Assembly: GCA_013141455.1 (NCBI GenBank)
Contig: JABFQW010000018.1
Coordinates: forward strand, 38,389 to 102,388
Direction: 5' to 3'
DNA length: 64,000 nucleotides
From: Bacteroidales bacterium
Lineage (GTDB): Bacteria; Bacteroidota; Bacteroidia; Bacteroidales; F082
Positions 36,506-46,200 of this stretch are shown one piece after another. Each line of letters opens with the position of its first letter. The stretch's first letter is position 1. Both the position numbers and the translations under genes were made by a program. A model generated the notes under the pieces. The model saw nothing but the letters and a program-made list of their open reading frames with translations, was not told where the DNA came from and ran no database searches.

Positions 36506-38497
36506 ATGAAAAAAAGAATAGTAACCCTGTTTGTATCCTTACTCACAATAGTAGCCGGATTTTCACAATCGCTGACGGTTGCAACAGTGAATGGTACAAC
36601 CGGCCAATTAGCAAATGTTTCTGTAACAGCCTCTGGCATTGATGAAGCAAACGGAGGAACTCCCATTATCGGATTCCAGGTCAATGTAACCTATCAGACA
36701 AGTGTTGTTTCATATCTTCAAATCAGCAACCTGGATGCCACATTATCTGCTAACGGTACCTGGACAACCTCAACAGCCAATGGCGGAACAATTGTTGCAC
36801 TCTGGGAAGCAACTGATTTAGGCGTACCATTAAGTGTACCCGATGGGACAGCTTTATTTGATATGACTTTCAATGCAAATGGCGGTGGAACCTCAGCGCT
36901 GAGCCTGATTAATATCGAAGTAATTGGTTTAGCCGGACTTCTATCACCAACACTAACTGATGGTTCAGTAACTTTCGGAGCACCTGCTGCTACTACTACC
37001 TGGACAGGTACAGGTGTTTGGTACACACCAGCCAACTGGAGTAACGGGCTACCAGGTATTGCAACGGATGCTGTTATTTCATCAGGTGTGATAACCATTG
37101 ATGCCGCCGCCGCTTATACAAAAAATCTGACCATAATGCAGGGAGCCGGCTTAACATTAAATACCGGTAAAGTCCTGTCAGTAAACGGTAATCTTGTGTT
37201 GGAATCCAATGCTACTGCCACGGCAACAGGTTCATTTCTGATCAGTGGTACTTATTCTGTTTCAGGTACTACAACAGTTAAAAGGTATCTGGTAGATGAT
37301 GTACAGCATTTTTTATCGATCCCTGTAACTGCCGCCTCAATATCGAATTTTATCTATCCTTCAAATACAGGGTATATGCACAAATGGGTTGAATCGGCAA
37401 ATGCCGGTGTTGGTGCCTGGGAAAACCTCTGGAATCCGGCAACCCAACTTTCATTGGCTACAGGATATGTTGTTAATTATGTTAATCCGCAAACGGTAAG
37501 TATTACGGGTGCATTGAATAATGATGCTGCATACGCACCATCGCTTACTAGAACGGGTACAAACGGTTGGAATTTTGTTGGAAATCCTTATGCCTGCCCG
37601 CTCGATTGGACAATAGCTTCGGGATGGACAAAAACGAATCTTGAAAATGCCATTTATATCTGGAATAATAATGTTTATGCAGCCTTTGTTGGGGGCGTTG
37701 GTACAAATGGAGGATCGAAATACATCCCTCAATTTCAGGGATTTTTTGTACACGCCAGCGCTGCTTCACCAGCCATTTCGATTAAAAAGGCTGCCCGTAC
37801 CCAGAATGGTAACGGCACCAACCACATGAAATCGGCAGACGCCAATATCTTCAGATTGTCAGTTTCGAATGGCTCATACAGCGATGAAACGGTAGTGTAT
37901 ATGTCGGAAAATGCAAGTGCTGCATTTGATGGAGAATATGATGCATACAAGTTGTTTGGTTTTAATGAAACAGCTCCCCATATTTATACTAATGCCAATG
38001 ATGTAGATTATGCGATCAATGCGCAACCCGTAGCGGACTCGTTAAGCTTGTCGCTGAATTTAAAGGCCGGACAATCAGGCGTCCACACCATCAATGCCAG
38101 TGGATTTGATTCATTTGGAAGTGATTACCGTTTCCTGATCAAAGACAATGAAACAGGAATGATTTATGATCTTAAACAGAATAATACGATAACGCTTACA
38201 CTCAGTCAGGGCGAAATTGTTGGTCGTTTTACACTAAGCATACTGAAGAGCAGCCTCGGTATTGATGATCTCAAACTGCAGGGTGTACGGGTATATGCTG
38301 ATAACAACAGGGTTTATATTGAAAATTGCCCTGAATCAGAAGTTCAAGTGTTTAGCGTAACCGGTGCTGTTGTAGCTAACCGTCATTTTGGCAAGGCCTA
38401 TCTCAACAGCATGGCACTGAATGTTCCTTCCGGCATCTATATAGTTCAGGTTGTAGCACAAAACGGAACCATTTCTTCCAAACTGTTTATTAAATAA
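36506..38497 (+). CDS. T9SS surface protein with N-terminal cohesin-like domain
   Basis: This 663-aa protein has a signal peptide (1-20). The cohesin-like beta-sandwich (about 22-155) includes GFQVNVTYQTSVVSYLQI and PDGTALFDMTF. Near residue 163 a second region opens with WTGTGVWYTPANWSNGLP. It continues as a repetitive beta domain (NLTIMQGAGLTLNTGKVLSV) and a WNFVGNPYACPLDW-containing domain seen in many T9SS proteins. The last about 75 residues are a type A sorting domain ending SSKLFIK. It lies 32 nt after the dockerin-like gene and 17 nt before a PID-CTERM-like small gene, so the three form an operon. Cohesin-dockerin pairing with its neighbour is inferred. Confidence 0.75.
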   Translation: MKKRIVTLFVSLLTIVAGFSQSLTVATVNGTTGQLANVSVTASGIDEANGGTPIIGFQVNVTYQTSVVSYLQISNLDATLSANGTWTTSTANGGTIVALWEATDLGVPLSVPDGTALFDMTFNANGGGTSALSLINIEVIGLAGLLSPTLTDGSVTFGAPAATTTWTGTGVWYTPANWSNGLPGIATDAVISSGVITIDAAAAYTKNLTIMQGAGLTLNTGKVLSVNGNLVLESNATATATGSFLISGTYSVSGTTTVKRYLVDDVQHFLSIPVTAASISNFIYPSNTGYMHKWVESANAGVGAWENLWNPATQLSLATGYVVNYVNPQTVSITGALNNDAAYAPSLTRTGTNGWNFVGNPYACPLDWTIASGWTKTNLENAIYIWNNNVYAAFVGGVGTNGGSKYIPQFQGFFVHASAASPAISIKKAARTQNGNGTNHMKSADANIFRLSVSNGSYSDETVVYMSENASAAFDGEYDAYKLFGFNETAPHIYTNANDVDYAINAQPVADSLSLSLNLKAGQSGVHTINASGFDSFGSDYRFLIKDNETGMIYDLKQNNTITLTLSQGEIVGRFTLSILKSSLGIDDLKLQGVRVYADNNRVYIENCPESEVQVFSVTGAVVANRHFGKAYLNSMALNVPSGIYIVQVVAQNGTISSKLFIK

Positions 38498-38514
38498 TAT
38501 TTAAAATTTATTGT

Positions 38515-38754
38515 ATGAAAAAGCATATCAAAATAATAGTTGCAAGTTTGTTTATTACTGCCGGGTTGACATTTTCAACAGCATCGTTTGCTCAGCCTGA
38601 TCCACCAGTAGTTCCGGTTACCGGAACCGGGACAGCAATGGGTGGTGGCAGCGCCCCGATTGGCAGTGGTTTATTCATTCTGCTTACGGCAGCAGCCGGA
38701 TATGGTGCTAAAAAAGTGCGCAATATTTACAATTCACGCAAGGAAGCTGAATAA
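38515..38754 (+). CDS. small PID-CTERM-like exported protein
   Basis: This 79-aa protein has a signal peptide (about 1-26, ending SFAQ), a Pro/Gly-rich middle (PDPPVVPVTGTG), GGGSAPIGSGLF, a hydrophobic helix LILLTAAAGYGA-like segment and a basic tail KKVRNIYNSRK. The tripartite C-terminus of short motif, transmembrane helix and basic end looks like a protein-sorting signal. Bacteroidota proteins of this shape are called PID-CTERM in some annotations. A second member follows another T9SS gene at 42992-43219. No exosortase or sortase gene is visible in the window. Confidence 0.7.
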   Translation: MKKHIKIIVASLFITAGLTFSTASFAQPDPPVVPVTGTGTAMGGGSAPIGSGLFILLTAAAGYGAKKVRNIYNSRKEAE

Positions 38755-38777
38755 TTTCCAAATACTTTTTTACTAAT

Positions 38778-38813
38778 GGCTTTACCTGATCGGTTATTTG
38801 ATCAGGTAAAGCC
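38778..38813 (+). terminator. hairpin after the dockerin/cohesin operon
   Basis: A perfect 14-bp stem (GGCTTTACCTGATC pairing with GATCAGGTAAAGCC) with an 8-nt loop lies 24 nt after the PID-CTERM-like gene. The T-run after it is short, but the position and stability suit a terminator or a 3' end-stabilising hairpin. Confidence 0.7.
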
Positions 38814-38851
38814 TTCAGTTATTAATAACAAACACCTAAAAATCAATTAAG

Positions 38852-40834
38852 ATGAATAGAATCTATACCCTTTTAACGATTTCCCTGTTTATGTCAGTCA
38901 TGGCATTTTCGCAGGTTACAATGAAACTGGGAAGTCTGGAAAATGTTCAACCGGGTACCTATGTGAACGTACCACTCACGGTTAGTGGATTATCGGCTAC
39001 CGGCCAGTCTTTTATTGGATTAGAACTGAGTTTTAATTTTCAGGAAAGTATCATCAGTTACGATAGTCTTGCCAACGGAAATACCGTTACTCCGGTGAAT
39101 CAATGGTTTGCAGGAACTCTGGCAGGACGATTATCAGCAAATTGGCTCGAACCCGGTTTAGCGGCTGTGAATGTAGCGGATAACAGTACCCTGGTTGAGT
39201 TCGTCTTCTTTTATACAGGTGGTCAAACCGATTTGATCTTTGATGAGTCAACCACGATGATTTATGATGTCAATGGAAACATTATTCCGGTTTCACAGTA
39301 TATCAACGGTTCAATCTCACAGAGTCAGGGTTCGGGTAACTCTGTCTGGAACGGAACTGCCGACTGGAGCCAGGCAGCCAACTGGAGTAATGGTATTCCG
39401 GGCGACAGCACCAATGCTGAGATCAATAGTGGTGTGATTGAATTATCAAGTGGCGGGGTCTGCCGTAATCTAACGATAGCTCAGGGAGCAAAACTCATCA
39501 TTAATCCGGGATATTCGCTCACAGTCAATGGTAATTTCGATAACAATGGCGAAATTTTGATTCATTCCGACTCATTAATCCAGGGATCATTAATTATAAA
39601 CGGAAATGTTAGTCAAACAGGTTTATCAACCATGAATTACAAAATCTATGAAGGATTGAATTACCAGATTTCTTCCTCTGTGGCCGGGGCAAATGCCGGA
39701 ATCTTTACTGGTTTTGGACCTGTTTCGATATTTAATGAAAACACGAATAACTGGTCGGCGATGCCTTCTAATAGCGTTCTTGAGCCTGGAAAAGGGTATG
39801 ACATAAGCGCATCCGGTGATCATACAATTGGCTTTACCGGTCAATTCATATCTCAGTCGGTTACATCGGATCTCTCGTTCACTTCAGTTGGGAATACAAT
39901 CGTTGAAGGCTGGAACTTAGTTGGTAATTCATTCACCAGCTCATTTGATGCCGATCAGTATTTGGTCAGCCAACATACCGACCGCGCAATTTATTGCTGG
40001 GATGGTTCAGTTTACAGGGTTTGGAATGGTACGGCAGGATCTGTCCCGAATGGTATCATTCCCCCGATGACAGGTTTTTTTGTCAAGGCCAATGCTTCAA
40101 ATGCCAATGTAATTTTTGAGAAGGCAGGCAAGGTTCATGATTTTAATCATTTCGGTTTAAATTTAACCGCTCCTCAAAATGTTCTGCAGGTTTCACTGCG
40201 TAATTTTGATGATCTTGCTATTGAAGATAAGGCGTTTGTGCAGGTTGAACCAACTTCAACCTTTTATTACGATGGCGCTTTTGATGCGCTTAAGCTGAAC
40301 AATTCAGTTGATTATCCTGAATTATATCTTCATAGTTTCGAAGACTACAGGATGGCCATAGCGGCTATTCCCCAACCCACGGATATTGACGCAGGTGTCA
40401 GGATTCCGGCTGATGGCACGTATGTAATCAGTGCTGAAACGTTTAGTTTTATGCCCGACAGACCTGTTTATCTGATTGATAAGGAGTTGGAAATAGTAAA
40501 AAATCTGAGAAATGAGGATTATGTTTTTATTGTTTTGGCCGGTGATTATCCGAACAGGTTCAAAGTGGTATTATCAGGCCTCGGAATTGATGATATGGAC
40601 AGTAACAATGGATTCAGGGTTTTTGCCGGAAACGGTGGTATCAGCATAAATTCTTTGATTCAACATGGTAACTGCACTATAAAAGTGTTCGATGTAAGCG
40701 GACGACTTATTTCGGAAAATGAGGAGGTTATGATTGAGGATGGCAACACCACTATTCAGGGGATCAGAGGCTTAAACATCATTAGTATCGAAACTCAGAA
40801 AGGTACAATGCGATACAAAGTATTTTCACTATAA
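38852..40834 (+). CDS. T9SS surface protein with N-terminal cohesin-like domain (paralogue)
   Basis: This 660-aa protein has the same layout as the 36506 gene. The signal peptide is at 1-21 and the cohesin-like domain at about 22-160 (PGTYVNVPLTVSG, FIGLELSFNF, LVEFVFFYTG). VWNGTADWSQAANWSNGIP starts near 163, followed by a repetitive beta domain, WNLVGNSFTSSFD, and a C-terminal type A sorting domain (about 575-660) ending RYKVFSL. Domain boundaries match the paralogue almost residue for residue, indicating duplication. No PHO-like array or -7 element was seen before it, so expression may depend on read-through past the hairpin at 38778. Confidence 0.75.
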   Translation: MNRIYTLLTISLFMSVMAFSQVTMKLGSLENVQPGTYVNVPLTVSGLSATGQSFIGLELSFNFQESIISYDSLANGNTVTPVNQWFAGTLAGRLSANWLEPGLAAVNVADNSTLVEFVFFYTGGQTDLIFDESTTMIYDVNGNIIPVSQYINGSISQSQGSGNSVWNGTADWSQAANWSNGIPGDSTNAEINSGVIELSSGGVCRNLTIAQGAKLIINPGYSLTVNGNFDNNGEILIHSDSLIQGSLIINGNVSQTGLSTMNYKIYEGLNYQISSSVAGANAGIFTGFGPVSIFNENTNNWSAMPSNSVLEPGKGYDISASGDHTIGFTGQFISQSVTSDLSFTSVGNTIVEGWNLVGNSFTSSFDADQYLVSQHTDRAIYCWDGSVYRVWNGTAGSVPNGIIPPMTGFFVKANASNANVIFEKAGKVHDFNHFGLNLTAPQNVLQVSLRNFDDLAIEDKAFVQVEPTSTFYYDGAFDALKLNNSVDYPELYLHSFEDYRMAIAAIPQPTDIDAGVRIPADGTYVISAETFSFMPDRPVYLIDKELEIVKNLRNEDYVFIVLAGDYPNRFKVVLSGLGIDDMDSNNGFRVFAGNGGISINSLIQHGNCTIKVFDVSGRLISENEEVMIEDGNTTIQGIRGLNIISIETQKGTMRYKVFSL

Positions 40835-40903
40835 CATGCATCCGACATTTCTGAATAGTAATCTCATTACTATCGAAGTTCAGATTTCCTTATTCCTGAA
40901 ACG

Positions 40904-40940
40904 AAGCACTTACATGAATATTCGTGTAAGTGCTTTTTTA
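40904..40940 (+). terminator. intrinsic terminator of the 38852-40834 gene
   Basis: AAGCACTTACATGAA pairs with TTCGTGTAAGTGCTT (one G-U pair) and is followed by a run of T residues. It stands about 70 nt after the stop codon. Confidence 0.85.
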
Positions 40941-41110
40941 TGATCCGGTTTCTGTTAATGGATTAACTGATGCTACTTTATAGAGGATATGTTAACGATG
41001 ATCAATGGATCCTGATAAGAGCCGGAATCATTGGTTGTATAAGCTCGCTATCTTTTAGATGCATCAAATTCAATAAATAATAGACATGAGCGTAAATAAT
41101 TGACGAGTGG

Positions 41111-41149
41111 CAACAAAAAAAGCCGGGTGATTAACCCGGCTTTTTGTAA
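41111..41149 (-). terminator. terminator of the small carboxypeptidase-regulatory-like gene
   Basis: A stem AAAAAGCCGGGT/ACCCGGCTTTTT with a 5-nt loop and A/T tracts on both sides lies about 20 nt beyond the stop codon of the minus-strand gene. It can work in both directions. Confidence 0.85.
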
Positions 41150-41167
41150 CTAATTATTACCCAATTT

Positions 41168-41518
41168 TTACTTATTATCTAACTTAATTTCCATTTTCTC
41201 TTTTTCATCAGGAAGCAACTCAACATTTTCGATGAGACTGTTTTTATAGGAGATCATCGAAAGAATCAAATTGTAAGTACCTGGTTTAATGTCGTTCATG
41301 GTGAAATTTCCATCAAGATCGGTATAAACTTTCAGATCGGTACCTTCGATTGTTACTGCTACACCGGCAAGGGTTTCGCCCGAAGTGATATCAACAACTG
41401 TTCCGCTTACCGTTGATACTGCTACTGGTTTTACGGGGCTTTCTCCCTCAGCAAAACTAGCTGAAACTGCGAAAAGTGAAATACTTGTAATTGCCAAAAC
41501 ACTCAGTAATTTTTTCAT
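41168..41518 (-). CDS. small secreted carboxypeptidase-regulatory-like (CarboxypepD_reg) protein
   Basis: This 116-aa protein has a signal peptide (about 1-23) followed by one carboxypeptidase-regulatory-like domain: SGTVVDITSGETLAGVAVTIEGTDLKVYTDLDG-type core, FTMNDIKPGTYNLILSMISYKN, and a charged C-terminus. This is the domain found at the N-terminus of the two TonB-dependent receptors in the window, here standing alone without plug or barrel. Its own array and -7 element lie immediately upstream. The role is unknown; it might interact with the receptors or their partners in the periplasm. Confidence 0.75.
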   Translation of the reverse strand: MKKLLSVLAITSISLFAVSASFAEGESPVKPVAVSTVSGTVVDITSGETLAGVAVTIEGTDLKVYTDLDGNFTMNDIKPGTYNLILSMISYKNSLIENVELLPDEKEKMEIKLDNK

Positions 41519-41538
41519 GACATCTTTTTTTGATGCTG

Positions 41539-41594
41539 CAAAAATATCACACGCCTGTTACCAAATTGTTAACGGAATATTACCAAAAAGTTAC
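41539..41594 (-). promoter_or_regulatory. PHO-box-like array and -7 element of the small secreted protein gene
   Basis: On the minus strand four contiguous 11-bp units read GTAACTTTTTG, GTAATATTCCG, TTAACAATTTG and GTAACAGGCGT (41594 down to 41551). Four bases later is a perfect -7 element TATTTTTG (41546-41539). The start codon follows about 20 nt downstream. All four units have TAA at positions 2-4, and the third is identical to a unit of the porin array. Confidence 0.75.
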
Positions 41595-41638
41595 CAAAAG
41601 ATCAAGTAGAATACAAGTAATTGTTAAGTGTCTCTCAA

Positions 41639-42928
41639 TTACTTACCAGATTCATTGGGTTTAAGGCTTTGATTACTAAGCTTTAAGCAGTACAATACGC
41701 CATCCGTTCCTGAGAAAACAAGGTATTCATCCAACAACCAGGGTGTCGAAAAAATGCCGCCCAACTCACATTCAACCTCTAAGAATTGTTCGTTCGATTT
41801 GATAATCGAGTAGATATCATCGCGGTAACTATCGTCATCTTTAAAGTAATTATATCGGTTTTTGCTGTAAGAACCGGTTTCATAACTCCAGATTTTTTTG
41901 CCCGAATCGAGGCGGATGCCATGCAGTTTGCCAATAGTTGTTCCAACATATAATATGCTGTCGCTGTACGCATTATTGCCAAAAATCAAAAACTCCATCA
42001 TAGTTTTCCAGTTTTCCTTTCCGGTTTCAGGATCGGCAGAAATAAGCACACGTTCGTCGGCTGAACCAATATACAGGATTGAATCATGTATGTTGTTGTT
42101 TAGGCCCCATCCTTTTGTAAAGGCTTTGTTCCAGTGGCAATAGCCTTTATTCCGGTCAAGTGCATACACATTATAATCCCTGGCACCTATAACAACCAAA
42201 TCTTTAAAAATAGCTGGCGAACCCTGAACCTCTCCTTCTGGAAAATAGCGGTGACCAACAGTTTTGAATTTCCAGACCAAAGCACCATTATCAATGTTAA
42301 GCGCGTAAACATAGCCATCGAACGAACCAAAATAAATATGATCACGATCAATAGCCGGCGTGGTATGCACAATATTTCCGGTGTTGAATTTCCATACTAA
42401 TTTACCCGTAGTTGCTTCGATAGCGTACATATTGCTATCTCCTGATCCAACATACAACAAGCCATTTGACAAAACAGGTGTTGATTGAAAATAATCGGCA
42501 AAGTCATATTTTCTTTCGCCGCCGGTAATGAATTGCCAGTAAATTTCTCCGGTATTTTTGTTTAAGGCATATATTGTGCCATCGCCTCCGTTCAAATACA
42601 ATTTTTCAGCATCTATACAAACATTCGACCGTATTTCACCCCGCGTATGAAAACTCCATTTTTCAAGGCCTGTATGGATATCAACAACATGCAAAAGACT
42701 GTCTGATCCGCCAATATACACTAAGTTTTCACACACAATGGGTGACGAAAACATAGGTGCATCCGTTTTAAAAGTCCAGTTTAAATCAGGAGAATGGCCG
42801 AATCCGGTGATAGCAGAATCATTATTCTGCGCGATGCTGGTAAACCGAAGAAATGCCAGGAAAAGCAGCAATATGCATTTAAGAAGAGCAGGACACTTTG
42901 TTTTTTGATATGGATTATTCTTTACCAT
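41639..42928 (-). CDS. exported PQQ-type beta-propeller repeat protein
   Basis: This 429-aa protein has a signal-like hydrophobic N-terminus (CILLLFLAFLRFTSIAQ). It is made of repeated blades of about 40 residues with the PQQ/BamB-like pattern (LYVGSGDSNMYAIEATTGKLVWKF, HIYFGSFDGYVYALNIDNG, LVVIGARDYNVYALDRNKG). It has about seven to eight blades and no extra catalytic domain, so it is likely a scaffold or binding propeller in the periplasm or at the surface rather than a quinoprotein dehydrogenase. It follows the small gene 42992-43219 by about 60 nt on the same strand. Confidence 0.78.
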   Translation of the reverse strand: MVKNNPYQKTKCPALLKCILLLFLAFLRFTSIAQNNDSAITGFGHSPDLNWTFKTDAPMFSSPIVCENLVYIGGSDSLLHVVDIHTGLEKWSFHTRGEIRSNVCIDAEKLYLNGGDGTIYALNKNTGEIYWQFITGGERKYDFADYFQSTPVLSNGLLYVGSGDSNMYAIEATTGKLVWKFNTGNIVHTTPAIDRDHIYFGSFDGYVYALNIDNGALVWKFKTVGHRYFPEGEVQGSPAIFKDLVVIGARDYNVYALDRNKGYCHWNKAFTKGWGLNNNIHDSILYIGSADERVLISADPETGKENWKTMMEFLIFGNNAYSDSILYVGTTIGKLHGIRLDSGKKIWSYETGSYSKNRYNYFKDDDSYRDDIYSIIKSNEQFLEVECELGGIFSTPWLLDEYLVFSGTDGVLYCLKLSNQSLKPNESGK

Positions 42929-42991
42929 CCTGAGATTAAAAGGATAAAATTAGGATAGTAATTTGAATAATGTGACCTGTTTGTTAAAAAA

Positions 42992-43219
42992 TCAAACTTC
43001 AATCTTTGATTTCTCGCGAATATGATGATATTTTAAGAATCCATAAACAATTCCCAGGGCAGCTATAATGAAAGTGCCATTGTCAATGGGTGCTCCGCCA
43101 CCCAGCGGTGGTGAAGAGAACACAGGCGAACCTCCCGGATCGGGAGGTCCCTGTGCAAACAAAACATCTGAAAAAAAACCTGACAGCATCAAAAGGATTT
43201 TGATGATTCCGCGTTTCAT
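42992..43219 (-). CDS. small PID-CTERM-like exported protein (second copy)
   Basis: This 75-aa protein starts at 43219 (MKRGIIKILLML); the longer frame would run into the upstream gene. It has a signal peptide ending LFAQG, a Pro/Gly-rich segment (PPDPGGSP), the motif GGGAPIDNGTF, a hydrophobic stretch IIAALGIVYGF and a basic tail (KYHHIREKSK). It matches the layout of the protein at 38515-38754. The upstream T9SS gene ends 10 nt before it, so the pair is an operon. Confidence 0.7.
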   Translation of the reverse strand: MKRGIIKILLMLSGFFSDVLFAQGPPDPGGSPVFSSPPLGGGAPIDNGTFIIAALGIVYGFLKYHHIREKSKIEV

Positions 43220-43229
43220 GGATAATTGG

Positions 43230-46200
43230 TTATTGGATAAATAGTTTGTAATTGTAAACACCATCATTATTCATAATCTGAATAAGCACAATATGTTGTG
43301 ACCAGGCTCCGGCAGCAATACTGAATGTTGATGTTTCATTGGTTGAATATTCTCCGAGCATTCTTCCTGACAGATCTAAAATCTGCACAGTTGCATGTAT
43401 ATCATTTTCAGTATTCCAGTCAATGATGATTTTTTCGTGTACTGACGACACTACCGGACGGTTTTCATCACGCGATGGAGATTCTTTGATGGATACTGCA
43501 CCCGGATTAAATACAAGTTTGAACCGGTATTCCGAATCAGTCGGATCGGCTGAAAATGAATAGGTTGAGTTAATTTTCAAATCCACTTCAGCTCCTGTGA
43601 GCATATCGACCAGTATCACTGTGTCGTTTTCAAAACTTTCGACATAATCAAACGAAATTTCATATTCGCCTGATTCAGCTGCGACAAAATACAACGGGAT
43701 TTCACGTGTGGTTGTCAGCGTTGTCAAAACATTGATTGATAACTTTGTATCAACATATTTTGTAAAGAGTTGTGGCATATCATCGGTACCATTCAGGCGC
43801 AATGCATCTATGCCAATATCCATTCCTTCGGTTCCGTTTTCGTGAAAACTGATCCATGTTTTATCAGTTTTATCACTGCCGCTAACAGTTATATCAAGCA
43901 CATCAACGTATGCAGACTGGTTTTCTTTATAAAATTGCTGGTGATTGTGTGTGCATGCATCCTCCGGCAAAGTAACCGATGCAACAGCATTGGTGGCCTG
44001 AACAAAGAATGCCTGACCCGCCGGTATGATGCCATCGGTGAGTGTTCCCTGTCCTATCTGGTTTCGTGTCAGATAGTTGCCATTGTTCCATATATAGGCA
44101 ATCCCGGTGGTGTTTTGCGGGTTCCAACTGCCCAAATCCCAATTTAATGCGCTTGGGAATGGATTACCAATCATGTTCCAGCCATGATCGGCGCCCGAAT
44201 AGGATAGGTTCATCAGTTGATCACCTTTGTTCAGTGTCCCGGTATAAATGGCTGTTTCGTTTGCGCGAACCGTGTTTAACCACAAGGCATACCCTTTGCC
44301 TGTTTCCAGGGCCTGTGTTTCATCGGTGATGTAAATCCAGGTATTCGTTATTTCGTCATATTCTTTCAGCCAGGTTTGCGAACCACCGGCAAAATAGTAG
44401 GATGCCGCGGTCGCCGCCTCAACAAGTGGTGACACATAATGCCAGCGGCCATCGGTGAGATAGTTTTCAACGGTAGCATTGTATGAAGCTGTTCCCGGCT
44501 TTTGATTGATAAACGAGGCTGTTCCTGTAGCATTCGATTTCAGGGTCAGCGTGCTGTTCATCGAAAGTTCACCCGATGTTAACAAGGTTAAATCACAAAG
44601 TGGATTAACAATAAGTTCATTCACTTCGAAGCCATTATCGATTTGTGAAGCCCCCGATTCGATCACAATATTTTTTAAATACTCAGGCAAACCATTCGAC
44701 CACCTGGCGGCTTCACTCCAGTTTCCGGTGCCATTCCAACGTGTGGTATCAGCACCATAGTTTTCAGTAATTCTGAAAAAACCGGTTGTGGTTCCAAGCA
44801 AGGTAGATCCATTCTCAAGGTCGGGAACAAATTCGCCGGGCAGTCCAAAAAAGGTGGTATCAATAATACCGGTTATTGTGTTTAATCTGAATACATTACG
44901 GCGTGCACCGGCAGAAATAACATCCGGATTCCGGCTATTCACCAGCACCGACGAAAATGCTCCATGTGGGACGACAGCAGTATAGCTGTAATTTGCACCA
45001 CCATCAACACTGCTTACCAAAGCATAGTCGAGGTTTTCACCTGATGCGAGATAAATTGTATCGTTGCCCCGTGGGTTAACATCAATGTCATATACAGGCA
45101 TATTTATGGTTCCCGACATTAAACCCGTCGGGCCATTGTTTACAAAACTCCAGCTCAGACCAAGGTCATCCGAACGCCAGAGCGCACCATCAACCTTGGG
45201 ATAGCTTTGGTCGTAATATCCTGTTCCGGCATATAAAACCGTATCACCGTTGGCAGTGCCTACTTCAACGGCATTACCCTGAAGAAAGCCGGCCGGTGTT
45301 ACCAATGACCAACTTAAACCACCATCACTGCTGCGCCAGATGTTGCCATAAGGTGATGAAGGAAATTGCAGCACATTTGAACCTGAACCGGTCACAGCCA
45401 CAACAATTTCATCTGAAACAAACCGGATGGCATTTACGCGTGAATCGTAGTTTGTGGATGTATTCCAACCCGTTGGGGTAACATTTGAAAAACCAACCGG
45501 ACCGGTCGAACTGACCGAAAACCCATTCGTATGACCGGCTACCACATGCAGGCTATCGGTTGGGCTCACCGCCACTGAACTAACCCCGGCATCATCACCT
45601 ACTCCGGCAATAGGAAAGGCTCCATAAGGCGCTTTCCAACGATCAATTCCGGTAACTGTTTCATCGAAATAGGCGTTTGTGTATCCGAGACCGGCATTCG
45701 TCGAAACATAATAAATTCCTTTTGACTGTGCGATTTTCGTGATTGAAACAGCGGCCATTCCTACATTATCGGTTAAACCAAATGATCCTTCCGGGCCTGT
45801 TATACTCATTGCCACACCAAGTCCATAGGCTCCAAAAACCTTTGTCGGATCAGTAGGAAAACTTGCCATCGCATTATCGGGCAACACATGTGCTGTCCAG
45901 GTGGCACCAAGATCATCCGAAACACCACCGCCCGGAAACGACAATCGTAATCCATTACTCAATGGCATCGAACCTACCCATGAAGCACTGTAATCAGCGC
46001 TATGCAAGGGCCAGTTGGTTCCGTAAGCAGGCGTTATGTCATTCCATGTTATACCGCCATCAACCGTTAGGTAAACGAAGCGGAGATTTGTTGTTGTGTT
46101 TTTTATGCTCGCTATCAGTGTGTCACCGGTTATTTGTGAGGGATGCGTAAAAATTCTTTCAACCCGGTTGGGGAATCCGGCTACAGTGAGTTGCACAAAG

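Larger units (their letters stand above)
40835..41167. other. intergenic region with two terminators between convergent genes
   Basis: These 333 bases have no gene. A hairpin at 40904-40940 serves the plus-strand gene and one at 41111-41149 serves the minus-strand gene. The stretch between them shows nothing recognisable. Confidence 0.7.
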
